Of a stretch of DNA of 64,000 nt, positions 1 through 11,145 are shown one piece after another. Source of the stretch: Dastarcus helophoroides (taxonomy: Eukaryota > Arthropoda > Insecta > Coleoptera > Bothrideridae); assembly GCA_028583605.1 (NCBI GenBank), contig CM053334.1, positions 25,439,226 to 25,503,225 of the forward strand. Reading direction: 5' to 3'. The notes under the pieces were generated by a model. The model was not told where the DNA came from and did no database searches. It saw nothing but the letters and a program-made list of their open reading frames with translations. The translations under genes were made by a program, and so were the position numbers. Position 1 is the first letter of the stretch. Each line of letters starts with the position of its first letter.

Positions 1-260
1 AATTTTTTTTAAACAAGCTGAAAAATTGCACAATTAAAAAAATCAGAAAATGTCAAGTTTCTAGAAATGGCAACGTTTCGGAAAAAACGACGAAATTTTA
101 AATAAAAATTTGAAATTCTGATCAAGTCATGTTTGATAGAAGTGGAATTTTATGAATAAATGCAAAATTTAAAAAAAAGACAAATTTTGTAAAAAAATAC
201 AAAATTTGAGAAACGAGTGAAAATTTCGAAAAAGTATTTTAGAAAAGAATGAACTTTGAA
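1..260. repeat. Skewed low-complexity AT array (purine-rich on +)
   Basis: Degenerate runs of the type GAAATTTTGAGAAAAAG follow each other with little other sequence, purine-rich on the + strand. No reading frame of interest. The array runs off the left window edge, so its boundary is unknown. It resembles the other arrays of this window. Confidence 0.6.
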
Positions 261-826
261 GCTGGAAAGAAAATATTTGGTACCTAGTTGAATACATAAA
301 TTGTCGGTTTGCTGCATGAACTAGAGCGCCCCACTCTGCTCTATTCTATCTACGCCTATGGTTAGCTAAGGGTAGGTAACAGAAATAAAATTTTACATAA
401 TCAACTATCCAAAGTTACAAACAGTTTATGCAATTTCATGGTTTGTTTAATTGAAAGAGTTAGATTTGTTTTGTTTTACATATAAATTCGGTAACAGCAA
501 AAACTTTAGTTTATTTTTGCAAGCTACTCATCCAAAACAAAAACAAACGAAAAATACAGGGCCCCACAAAATAACTCTAATCGGGCTCCGCACTTATTGG
601 ATCCGGGCCTGATGGGGTGATAAAGTTTGGAACAAAATTCATGACTCCGTAATGGACTCTTTTTAAGAAAAAAGCTCGGACAGGTCGGTTTAATTTTTTT
701 AAAAGCCAGCTTAGGAGGTAAGAATTTTATTTATGATGTCAACCATTTTTCCGCAATGACGTCCTTATCGGTTTTTTTATATGGCAGCCCCAATTAAATT
801 TTGCTGTTTTTTTTGACCTTTTTATT
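261..826. other. Anonymous AT-rich intergenic stretch
   Basis: No gene recognised. Short GC-richer patches near 320-355 and 557-611 (CAGGGCCCC ... CGGGCCTG) look like worn hAT-type transposon ends, but no target duplication could be matched, so no element is called. Confidence 0.5.
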
Positions 827-893
827 TTGGTGGAACCCTTGTTGTGTTTTCTAATCTTTCTTGGTTTCAGGGGACAAGATTTGTATACCAATT
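827..893 (-). mobile_element. Hairpin element, internally deleted copy
   Basis: On the minus strand this copy starts at TATACAAATCTTGTCCCC, runs through the GAAACCAAGAAAGATT arm and then jumps to the tail end GTTCCACCAAAA. The second stem arm and most of the tail are missing. It belongs to the same dispersed family as the copies at 4058, 22503, 34346, 43033, 43726, 46200 and 60407. Confidence 0.6.
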
Positions 894-1019
894 TTTTATA
901 CCATTTTATCACTGAAATGATGAAAAAATAATGGTGCCTTACATAACAATTTTTCAAAAAAAACGCAATAACTTTAAAAAATAAAAATGTATCTTTCATG
1001 GAAAAATTAAGTATTAGAC

Positions 1020-1490
1020 CTAAAAAATAAAATTGGGTTATCTTCTTTTAAATAATTTTAAAAAAGTCAATATTTTAGAGAGTCGAGATTTCCAAAATAT
1101 AAAATAAATTTTGAGAAAAAGCCAACATTTCGAGAAATGTGGAAACTTTTAATATATGTCAAAATTTTGAGAAAAACTTGAACTTTTGAAAAAGTGAAAA
1201 CCTAACAAAGCGTAAATTTTGAATAAATAGAAATTTTTAAATCTCGAAATTCCAAAAAAATCGAAATTTTAAGTAGAAACTAGAAATTGTTTGACACATT
1301 TTCTAGACACTGCTAAGACACATTTTCTAGAAACTTAATAATTCGAAATTTTCCAAAAAGGTAGAATCTTTCAAAAGGTCGGAATTTTTAAAAGTCCAAA
1401 TTTCAAAAATGGGCGAGATTTTCAATTAATCGAAAGGTTTAATAAAAGAAATCAGACCTATAAAAAGGTCGAGAATTTGTCAGTTTTGAA
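1020..1490. repeat. Skewed low-complexity AT array
   Basis: Purine-rich degenerate repeats with words such as GAAATTTT, TTTTGAGAAAAA and TCGAAATT. No protein-coding signal. The following 1491-1924 stretch holds nothing recognisable. Confidence 0.6.
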
Positions 1491-1924
1491 AAAAACCTGC
1501 GTCAATTACTGTTCACTTTAGCTTGGTGTAAACGAACAATATTAGATTTAATCGACAAATTTTGCATCGAGTACCAAGTGCGAAACTTCAAAGACCAATC
1601 TTTTATCGTAAAACCTTACATATCAAAGAGGTACAAGCCGCCAATTTGCGCCTGTATAGTAATATGATAAAACTGGATGAACGATAAGATAATAACCATC
1701 GCAATAAATAAAAAGTTTCTGAAATAAATCGACACGCCATTCAATGAATCTCTACAGAGAAATGTATATTTACTAAATGAGTTATAGTGTCCCTGAGTGC
1801 ATTGGAAGCCCATTATAAAATTCTCAAATTTAATATTCCTGACAAATATTTATAAAATTCAAAAAACAAACCTTATGTTGCTCTTTAATTTCAACTAAAA
1901 TTTCCTGATTTACCGCCTATATCC

Positions 1925-2528
1925 CAAGGTACTATTAGTAAAACCGAGAAGCATTTTCGCGAACATGGACATGTATGAAAGCTACAAAAAGAACCTGCCA
2001 ATGCATTAACTAATGATACCAAATTGAAAGTAAGAATGAGTTTTAAAAAAATTTAAATTCTTCAAGTCGACAAGTAGCTGCAGCAGTGAATGTTAGTCAT
2101 TCCTCGATTATTCGTGTACTGAAAGAAGATAAAATGCATCCCTATAAACTGACAGCATGTCAAGAGCTCAGTGATGACGATTTTGATAGAAGAACTCATT
2201 TTTTTGACCAAATGATGCAAAGATTAGATAATAATATCAACCCAATATAAATCATATTGTTTTGTGATTGGTTCACTCTTACTCTTTATGACCGTAAATC
2301 ATCAAAAGTGTCGCTATTGGGCTAGTGAAAATCTCCACTGGATGAGAGAACTGCATACACATAATCCTGAAAAAGTTAATGTTTGGGCAGGGATTATTAG
2401 AGATCATGTCATTGGTCCATTTTTCACTGATAAAAATTTAAATGGCGATAATTGTTTAGCATTGCCCCAAAACAACATTGTACCAACTTTGGTTAACTTA
2501 TATCCAGCTCAAGAAAATTCACACGTTC
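1925..2528 (+). pseudogene. Tc1/mariner-superfamily transposase relic (DDE_3 type), 3' truncated
   Basis: Seen: three pieces in changing frames. The first reads like the N-terminal helix-turn-helix region (QGTISKTEKHFREHG, then after a break QVAAAVNVSHSSIIRVLKED), the second gives a linker (DDDFDRRTHFFDQMMQRLD), and the third (from about 2290) reads NHQKCRYWASENLHWMRE and then KVNVWAGIIRDHVIGPFF. Known: this last block follows the first catalytic aspartate in an insect Tc1-like family; the aspartate is still visible near 2267 in FCDWF, where the usual DE has become DW. The rest of the catalytic core (second and third acidic residues) is absent because the sequence switches to a LINE relic at about 2528. 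At least two frameshifts and a stop make it non-functional. The exact Tc1 lineage is not determined. Confidence 0.75.
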
Positions 2529-3290
2529 GCTTGTAAAAAAGAGACAAGTCGGCAACCATTTGCCTGTACTTTAATGACTAAAGAGAAGATACTCTGTCAA
2601 AATATTATCATTATGATCGATCAGCCCAACTGCTCATTTTAGAATTAAAATCAAAAGAGTCCATCTATTTTTTTGACGCTGAAAACCAAACATGAAAACA
2701 TTACATTCGTTTTGGTCTAATTGGAGCTTTAAAGAAAGCTCACTTTCTAAGTGGAGGATTTGGCACATGGGACATTTACTTCTAAGTTCTAGGATATACA
2801 GATTAGATCTCTTAGGGAGAATTTTAGCGTCCATGAGGATGTTGATTGCATTATCTCTTGACGTTTTCTTAGAGAGAACAACAACCTGAAATTTTGTGGT
2901 ATTAAATTCGACCTAATTTTCCTTTTTTCATTCCCAATTTTGATTAATCATCAGTATATCTGCAGTTCCTTTAGTCTACCCGGAGCAACGAGGGATAATG
3001 GTGTGTCGAACAAAAGAGATGGCATTGGGCTAGTATCATCTGCAAAGTCATATCATATTACAACTTGGGGCTAAGAAAGACAAAAGGTTGCCTGCCAAGG
3101 CAAGATTTTATAGATGTATTGGAAAAAGAAATTTGGGTAGGCCAATAAAAAGATGGGTATCGTAACAGACAATAATACCTAAAACCTGAAGTGAAGAAGA
3201 AGAAGCACTTGAAGCTAAGATATCGTTAAACAGAAACAGGGTTTGAGACAGAGCAGACCTCTGGGGCATCCCCGAGAAATTTACGGGAAT
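2529..3290 (-). pseudogene. Jockey/CR1-like LINE reverse transcriptase relic
   Basis: The minus strand aligns by eye with the better preserved LINE at 52193-53330: for example the + strand word TTTCTTAGAGA, the GTAGTATCATCTGC-like site of the YADD box near 3030, and the GAAGCTAAGA word near 3210. Only scraps of protein are readable (such as EYCSHVW-like remnants), with many indels and a roughly 100-bp insertion near 3070-3190. It abuts the Tc1-like relic directly, so one inserted into, or was rearranged against, the other. A broken non-LTR retrotransposon copy. Confidence 0.7.
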
Positions 3291-4043
3291 ATTTAAATAT
3301 CTCAAGAGGAAAACATTGTTATTTATCTTTCAGTTTCTTTACAAATTAAAATAGAAATAGCTGAATTGAAGCCTTTGGATGCAGGGTCTCCTGCAAGAAT
3401 GTTAATAACATGCCAAGTAAACAATGTAAAAAGAAAAATGAGTTAAAGCACGACACAGGAAGAAAACATTTAAAGCTGTCAATGCCACTTGTCTAAAAAT
3501 ATTATCCAAATACTATTTAGGTGGTATATTAATAGAGCAAGCATCGTATCTCTTGCTGAAGTTATATGTAAAGTTCATGAAAATATCAAACTTGTAGACA
3601 TTCTAACCCCAACAAATAAAACTTTTCCAAAATGTAATCATTTATCCGGAATAATGTTCTGATATTGAATGAATAACGTTTTACATTCAATAAAAAAGTT
3701 TTTTAGATAAACCACTTCCGACTTACTAAAAAAACATTCAAAATATTCAAATGCTATCTGTTACAATACATAAGCTTATCGTGAGTATGTGAAAATACAA
3801 ATATTTTATTTATGTTACATATTTAAGGACAGAGCTTTTAATCTAATCATATGGTTACTTCCTGTAGAACCCTAGCGTCATCATCATTCTTGCATTTGAA
3901 ATATATCCTGTAAAAATAATTTATTTGGCACTTTCAATATAATATAATTATTATTTAAATGACTAAATATGATTTAATATTTTCATAGTCCTTCTAATTT
4001 CCAAAATTGTTGTCTTTTATATTAGCTGACGTCGGCGACTTTA
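3291..4043. other. Anonymous AT-rich stretch
   Basis: No gene, repeat or structured element recognised by eye. Confidence 0.4.
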
Positions 4044-4057
4044 TATGTGTATATATT

Positions 4058-4215
4058 TTTTTTTTCGTGGAACGGACTGGTCCTTGGTTATTTTCGAAAA
4101 TTGAAATACAAAAACCAAGAAAGACTAAAAAACACAACAAAGGTTGCTCTAATGCGTTTCGATAGCCAAGCTATCATTTTCAGAGAGAGTATCTCTCAAA
4201 ATTTGTATTTCAATT
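4058..4215 (-). mobile_element. Hairpin element copy with 14-bp flanking duplication
   Basis: Minus-strand copy. Its tail lies at the left (+ strand CGTGGAACGGACTGGTCC), followed by one stem arm (CCAAGAAAGACTAAAAAACA) and a central palindrome near GAGAGAGTATCTCTC. Direct repeats TATGTGTATATATT (4044-4057) and TATGTGTCTATATT (4216-4229) flank it, 13 of 14 matching. An A run (T on +) lies between tail and repeat. This is the signature expected of retroposition; the second arm is mostly deleted here. Confidence 0.7.
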
Positions 4216-4299
4216 TATGTGTCTATATTTTTAATAGTGGTCGAAGATTTCAGCCACGTATCCAGTCTACGCGCGATTTTTCTCAAAATTTTGATTTAT

Positions 4300-5270
4300 T
4301 TTAAAAAATTTTTACCTTTTTAAAAATCGCGGCCTCTCAAAATTTTATTTTCTGTTTTGAAAATATCAACACTTTAAAATTTTGACTTTTTCTCGAAGTC
4401 TATTTTCGAAAATTTCAAATTTTTTACCAACTTCTTAACTTTTTCTCAAAATTTTGATCTTTTTGGACTTTTTTGTAACTTATATACATTTTCCACAAAA
4501 TTTGTTATAAAATTTTTGATCTTTTTTCAAAGGTGGACTCTTTAATATTTCGATTTGTCCCTCGAAATGTAAGCTCTTTTTGAAAATTATTTTAACCTTT
4601 ACTGAAGAATTCGCCTTTTTTTAAAAAAAAATTCAACTTTTTTTTGGAACTTTGGACTTTTTAAAATTTTTGAATTTTTAAAACCTACGACCTTACGAAC
4701 ATTTTGTTATTTCAAAATTTCCAATAATTTTAAATTTCGACTTCAAAATTTCGACTCTTTTTTGAAATATTGATTTTTTTACAATCTCGATCTCTAACAA
4801 AATTTGAAAATTGAGAATTTCCACTGTTTGTTAAAATTTAGTTTTGAAAACTTTGAATTTGTCTCGAAATTGAGTTTTTTTTGTTTTAATGTTTTTTAAA
4901 ATAATCGATATTTCAGAACATAAACGTTTTACACATTTCCATTTTCATTAAAATTTTGACAACATTTTGAATTATCGAAACTTTTTTTGAAGATATCGCA
5001 TTTGAAAATTTTTACTTTTTTTTTCGAAATTTGGACTTTTTGTGAATTTGGTCGTGAAAAAATTCTTCTACTTTCTTAAAATTCAAACCTTTTTGGACAT
5101 TACTGACCCTGCTTGAAAATTTCAATTATTTCAAAATTTCCACTTTTTCCATTTTTGACTTTAAATATTGCGACATTTTCTAAAAATTTCGTTTTTACTT
5201 TAAAGCTAAGTGATTTTGAAAATTCAGACTATTGCAAATTGTGTTTTTTTATTTCGACTGAATATTTTAT
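4300..5270. repeat. Skewed low-complexity AT array (pyrimidine-rich on +)
   Basis: Degenerate repeat words such as TTTTTCTCAAAATTTTGA and AAATTTCGACTTTTT recur with an irregular spacing of roughly 20-25 bases. Orientation is opposite to the arrays at 1-1490 and 5640-8720. No coding signal. The 5271-5639 stretch after it is anonymous. Confidence 0.65.
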
Positions 5271-5639
5271 GTTTTTATAAATCGAAAGAATATGCTCTTT
5301 AATGCAGTTGATTTATCCTCAAATGTAAAAACTTATTAGAAAGATCAAATGATTCCTAAAATAGTGATTAATAGATAAGACTGAATAATATAAAATAAGG
5401 TAATGTTTAAAAAAGCTTCCAGGTGAACATGTCTTCGTTCGTTCGTCCTAATTTGGTAAACAAGTAAAAACAATCACAAAACCCTTTTTTAGAATACCTA
5501 CCTTTTTAACATAAATATCTTTTTGATGTACCTATCTTGGAGAAAAAAAAAATCCTTCTCTCAAAATATTCAAAAAGATTTTGAACTTAAGACAATCAAT
5601 GAAACTTGAGACAAAAGAGCAATCTCCATTTTCATGATT

Positions 5640-8600
5640 TCCACTATTTTGTTTGCATTTTGACATAATCTTGAAGGTTTCAAAAAAAAATGTTTTCGAA
5701 ATTTGCCAACAAAAAAGGTTTCTTTCGACAATTTTTCTTCTTTTATTGAAATTTCGAGCTAATATCGAGAAAATAACGGAAACAAAAAAAGCTAGGCATT
5801 TCCAAGAAAAGACGAATTTCGAGGAAAGAATTGATTTTTAGAGAAGCAGAATATGTCGAAATTTTCAAATGAAAGTCAACATTTCCAGAAAAATTCAAAT
5901 TTTGAGAATAATGAGCAAAAAATGCAAATTCTGAAAAAAATTGAAATTTTGATAAAAAGGTTAATATTTTGAAGAGGTGTCAGATTTTCCTACAGAAAAC
6001 TTAATTTTGAGAAAAACCGAGTTTTGAGAAAAGTCGAAATTTTGAAAAATAGAGCAAACACATCAGAATTTCTGGCAAGATTAAAATCGATTCTTAACAG
6101 TTCGACTTCTTTTAGAATTTAGGTCTTTCTTTCTGAATACATCTTTCTTTTTGGAAATATTGCCATTTTTCTTAATATTACCTAAAAAGATGATTTAAAA
6201 AAGAAAATTCTAATTTTCCAGAAAAGATCGAAAACCAAAGTTTAAAAAAAAAGATTTATTTTGAGAAAAATCGAAATCCTGAAAAGAAGAGAAAAATATA
6301 TCAACATTTAGAGAAAAAGGCCAATTAAAGAAGTAAGATCTTAAAAAAATCACAAAATTTCCGAAAGGAACACAAATTTAGAAAAAAAATTAAATCAAAA
6401 AACACAATTTAAGATGAAATTTTTCATAGAAACTCTTTTGAACAAGGAAATCGAACTTTGAAAATAAAATAAAACCTTCAAAAAAAAGCGAATTATAAGA
6501 AAAACAGTCGAATATTAGGTATTAAATTTCAAAATGTTGAAAAGATTACTTGTATAAAAGACGAATCAGAAATCGAGGTTTCTTCAAAGATCAATTTAAA
6601 AATAGTCGAATTTTAAGAAAAAATTATATAATTTTGGAAAAAGCCAGATCTAGAAAAGAAAACTCAAGATTTCTAGAAAACGAGCGAAGTTAAAAAATGC
6701 CCAAATTTTGAAAAGGTTACTTGTAAAAATGACGAATTCAGAAATCAAAGCTTTTGGAAAGATCAATTTAGAAATAATCGAATCTTGAAAAAAATTGTAT
6801 CATTTTGGAAAAAAAAGCCAGATCTAGAAGAGAAAACTCCAAATTTTCAAGAAAAGAGCAAACTTTGAAAAACACCCAAATTTAATAAAAAAGTTAAAAT
6901 TTTAAAAAGTCTGATTTTCCAATAGAAAGTCAAATCATAAGAAAATAAGATGAGTTTTAAAAATAATCAAAACTAAAAAAAAATACGAAAATAAATCGAA
7001 ATCGCTGAAAAGATCAACTTAAAGAAGAGTCAAATTTTGGGAAAGAAAACTCTAAATTTCCAGAATCTTTCGATCTTTTAACAACAAAGCCGAAGTTTCG
7101 GAAAAAAATACTAATTTCCAAAAAACAGCCGAAATTGTGAAATATAAGAAGAAAATAAATCGACATTTCGAAAAAACAGACCAGTCAAAAAAGTAAAATT
7201 GTAAGAAAATATGCCGACATTTCGGAATAAAGGCAAACGCAGAAAAAATTCTGAAGTAAAAAAAGACAGATTTAAAGACAAAATATTTCAAAGAAACTCA
7301 AATTTTGAACAACAAATTCGAATTTTGAGAATAAAATAGAGAATACAATGATAAATAAAATAGAGAACTTGCGAATAAATTGCCCTTCGAAAAAAAGGCG
7401 ACTTGTTTTCAAATTCTCTATTTTATTTATTATTATATTCTCTATTTTATTATCTATCTATTTATTATTTTTCGAAAAAAAGGCGAATTTTTAGTAAATT
7501 TTGTATTTCGGTATTAAATTTCGAAATTTTAAAAATATTACTTGAGTAAAAGATGCACATAAAGTATAATTGAAGTTTCTGGATAGATCAATTTAAAAAT
7601 AGTCGAATTTCGAGAAAAATGGCATTGTTTTGAAAATAAGGCAAATTTATAGAAAAAGAACGCGAAATTTTTTAGATCAAAGTCAAATTTTGAAAAATAT
7701 AGGCAAACTTTTAAGAATAAAGGACTTTAGGAAAAAAGACCAATTTTGATAAAAATAGTCACATTTTGAAAATTATCTCGAAATTTTGAAAAATATCCAC
7801 CTTAAGTCGACATTTCGAGATAAAAAATCGATTAGAAAAAATTAAAATATTAGATAAATAGTGACAATTGGGAAGAAAAGTCAAATTTGGAAAAAAAATA
7901 AATTTTTATAACAAAAGTCGAAGCTTAAGAATAAAATAGAACTTTGGAGAAGACGAATTTTGAGACAAAAATGCAGAATTTTGTGCTTCAATCTTAAAAT
8001 TTTTAACAAAAGGGGAAAATAAGAATTCTAACAGAGAAATTTCAATTAACGAAACGTCACATTTGGTTAGGTTAGGTTAGAACCAATTCAAAGAAAAACG
8101 AATTTGAAAAAGAAAACGCTAAAATTTCCAAAAAAATTCTCAAATTTAAGAAGGATAAAACTTTTAAGAGAAAAGTCAAATTTTAAAATGAAGGGGGATT
8201 TTAAGAATAGAATTAATAGAATTAATAGTATTAATAGAATTTTGGAAAAATATGGCGAATTTTGATGAAAAAGCTTAATTTGGAAAAATTTTAAAAAGAG
8301 ACGATAATAAAAAATCGAAACTTCTAGTAAAATCAACCATTTAAGAAAACTGACATTTCTAACCCTTACTTGGTGAAATTTTTTAATCGCTAGTAAAGTT
8401 TAATAGAATTAAAAAAAATATATTTCAAAAATTTCCAAAGAAAAAAGACGAATGTAGAAAAGAAGACACCAAACTCTCAGAAAAAACCGAACTCTAAAGA
8501 GGAACTTATTTACAGAGTCAAATTTTATGAAAAAAAGTCCAGCTTTAAAAATAATGTCGATTTAAAAAAAAACAAATTTCGGGGAACAAGCCGAAATTTA

Positions 8601-8720
8601 CAGAAAAGGGAATTTTGAAAAAAAAAATGTAGAAATTGTGAAAAAAGGAAATTTTAACAAGAAGTCGAAATTCGGATTTTTAATAGTCTATTTTTGGAAA
8701 AGCAGAAAACTTTAGAAAAA
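5640..8720. repeat. Long skewed low-complexity AT array (purine-rich on +) with an internal duplication
   Basis: About 3 kb of GAAAAAGTCGAAATTTTGA-like words. A tandem duplication of about 185 bp is visible: GATTACTTGTATAAAAGACG at about 6543 versus GGTTACTTGTAAAAATGACG at about 6714, each followed some 105-115 bases later by AGCCAGATCTAGAA; a third, weaker copy begins near 7530. No flanking transposon ends were identified. Confidence 0.65.
8063..8086. repeat. Short TTAGG-type tract inside a small palindrome
   Basis: GGTTAGGTTAGGTTAG gives three GGTTA units, the arthropod telomere repeat type. It lies between TTGGTT and AACCAA, which can pair as a 6-bp stem. Three units is near the limit of chance in AT-rich DNA. 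Confidence 0.4.
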
Positions 8721-10241
8721 TACCAAAAGTAAAATGGCCGAAAGAAAATTATACCGTCTTGGAGACTGCCGACAGAAGTGAAAATTTAAAACTAAATAAT
8801 AACTATGTCTATGTAGTGTAACTCCAACCCACAGTAGTAAACAAGTTAGAATATTGGAAATATTTAGTTAATGTTGTCAAACTGGTGCACCTTTTTATAT
8901 TTGTGGTTCGGATGCTTGTAGGCACTTGGCAACAAATCTAAAATTTATTGATAATAAAGTGGAACTATAAATTTTACTCTCTATTTATACCACGTAATGT
9001 TAAACATCTTATTAGTAGCAACATCTGTTATTTCTGGGGCACGATATACTTTTAAGATTAAAGCATATTGGGAACGTGTGACGGTAACTCGAAACCATAA
9101 ATTTCTCCCCTATCCAAAATCGCCCAACGCGCCTGAAGAAGTTTACATTTCAAAAATAAACAAGGCAAATTTTATAAAAAGTCGAAATATTCTGGAATTT
9201 TCGATTTTAAAACACGAAGTTTCCAGAAACCATCGTTTTGAGTCCCAAACTTTTTTCGACTTAGAACTCCAAAAAAATTCAAAGCGTTAACAAGGTACTG
9301 AATTTGATTAAACTAGTTGTAATCCCTTACAACACAAAGGCACTCGGAAGCTAAGACTATTTTATAGACTTTCCACAAAGTTTGGAATACGCTTTGAAAT
9401 TCCTCATTATTATCAATATATTTCATTAGATCAATAGACTGATAAGGAAAACAAAGCGACTGAAATTGGGTTTTTCTAGTTTTCTACTCGAGTAAGAGTA
9501 TATCAGTGGAGCAGTGAGTTCTGTGTTTATTCTAATTTTAAGTCTGCTAAGAACTCTTTAACCATTTGATTACCTTGCACATGACAGTAAATCTCGGATT
9601 CCATATTTACGTGATTTGCAGCATTTTCGATGCCATTCATGATCAAAGAGCACGTACATGTATGTATTATTGTTATCCTATACACCGGCAACTGGTATGT
9701 TGCAATATTACCTTCAAAATAATATTAGTCGCAATAAAAATACTTTGTTAGTGTTCCAAATAATATAAGGATCGTTATCAGGATTATTAATAATATTTAA
9801 ACCTATTGTTACAGAATTAGACAAAATATCGTAAAAGTTATCGATTACTATCATTGTGGATGATTTAAACATTTTATTACTTTTAATCCGATAGATAAGT
9901 TCATTTTTTCAGCCTATAAACACCTACAATTAGTATAGATTAAAAGTTTTAAATACTACTGAAACCCAAAAGCTGCATCTACATAAAAGTTTTAATCTCA
10001 AATCAGAATAACTTCCTTACTAGTAAACAATGAAATAGATTTTTTAACCATACATTTCCACAGCAGTTTAATATTTGTTTTTTAGAGTTTTCTTTTAATT
10101 CCCAAATCTTTTGACAAACTAAAAAATTATAAGTATTTATAAAGTAACCGAAGTTGTCTTTCGTATGGGAAAGTGACCACTTAAAAAGTTTCAAGTTAGA
10201 AGCTCCAGTTTGGAAACGTGTGGCGAGAATTCAGAAGGAAT
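8721..10241. other. Anonymous AT-rich stretch
   Basis: No recognisable gene or transposon. A 97-codon open frame at 8997-9290 has no family features. The stretch ends at the target duplication of the hAT element that starts at 10242. Confidence 0.4.
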
Positions 10242-10419
10242 CAGTGGCGGCTGGTGCTAATAAAATTTGGGGGTTGCAAAGAGACATTTGCAAAAATGTG
10301 CCGAAACTGGAAATTTTAAATTAAGCTGGATGAATTAAGAGATATTTAGGATTTTAAATTAATATATGTATATTGCTAAAATTCTCCTTTTTTTATATTT
10401 GTCAAAAACAGAAAGAAAA

Positions 10420-11137
10420 AGAAGAGGAAGTTCATACGACAGACGATCTTTGGCAGCTGCAAATTTATCAATAACTTTTTACTGAAGTCGAGTGTTCTTT
10501 AAATTAAGTTCTTTTCTTTGAAGACATCGTTAATGCGGACAACCTTTCCTGGCATAATGTATTTTTTTAAAAAGTATTCTTTCCAGACCAGAGAAGCACC
10601 ACTCTGCTTCAGCAGAAGCCATTGGAATAGTTATCAAGATTTTTAAAAGATTTAGAGTTTCACTAAGCTCACTGTTTTCTGAAATAATGTTATAGAGTAC
10701 AAGTAAACCAAAAGCCGATTAAAACTTTTCTATTTCGTAAATTACAGATAATTCAGCTCTTAGTTTTTGTAAATTAAAAAATTGATAAACCTTAGCGGTT
10801 TCTTTAAAATTCTTTTCGGGAAAAGTGATTTTATGTTGGTTAAACTTTTTAGAAAAAAATAAGGTTGCTGCAATTAAATGGCCAATGAAACTGAATCGTT
10901 CTTTAGCTTAGCGGATAACAATGTCACATAGGTACTTCTTTAGCTTCGCGAACTATTTCTGTTAAAACTTCGCTTTTTACAAAACACGGTCTACACAATA
11001 TAAGTCTGGAATAGGTCATCCACGTCGCTTAATTTCCAGTTTTTTCGACATAGTCGGTTACAGAATGGCTGTGCAATTAAACTTTGCACTGAATTCATTT
11101 TTATTTGTGTTTCAAGACTCGCAACATTGACCGATAA
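10420..11137 (-). pseudogene. hAT transposase relic, C-terminal dimerisation region
   Basis: Reading the minus strand from 11137 downward gives QIKMNSVQSLIAQPFCNRLC and KLSDVDDLFQ, and further on LLKILITIPMASAEAEWCFS followed by GLERILFKK and KVIDKFAAAKDRLSYELP. Known: the block with SAEAERxFSxLxxIK is the conserved C-terminal dimerisation motif of hAT transposases (ZMYM-type and related). Here the usual ER is EW, and frameshifts and stops separate the blocks. It lies inside the outer hAT element, which supports that element's identity. Non-functional. Confidence 0.75.
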
Positions 11138-11145
11138 CAGATTAT

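Noticed and set aside
557..611. CAGGGCCCC ... CGGGCCTG as a tiny hAT MITE
   Set aside because: Only 55 bp with no matching flanking 8-mers; may be a worn end but cannot be supported as an element.
8997..9290. 97-codon open frame
   Set aside because: No domain, signal or family resemblance; second half is array-like AT sequence.
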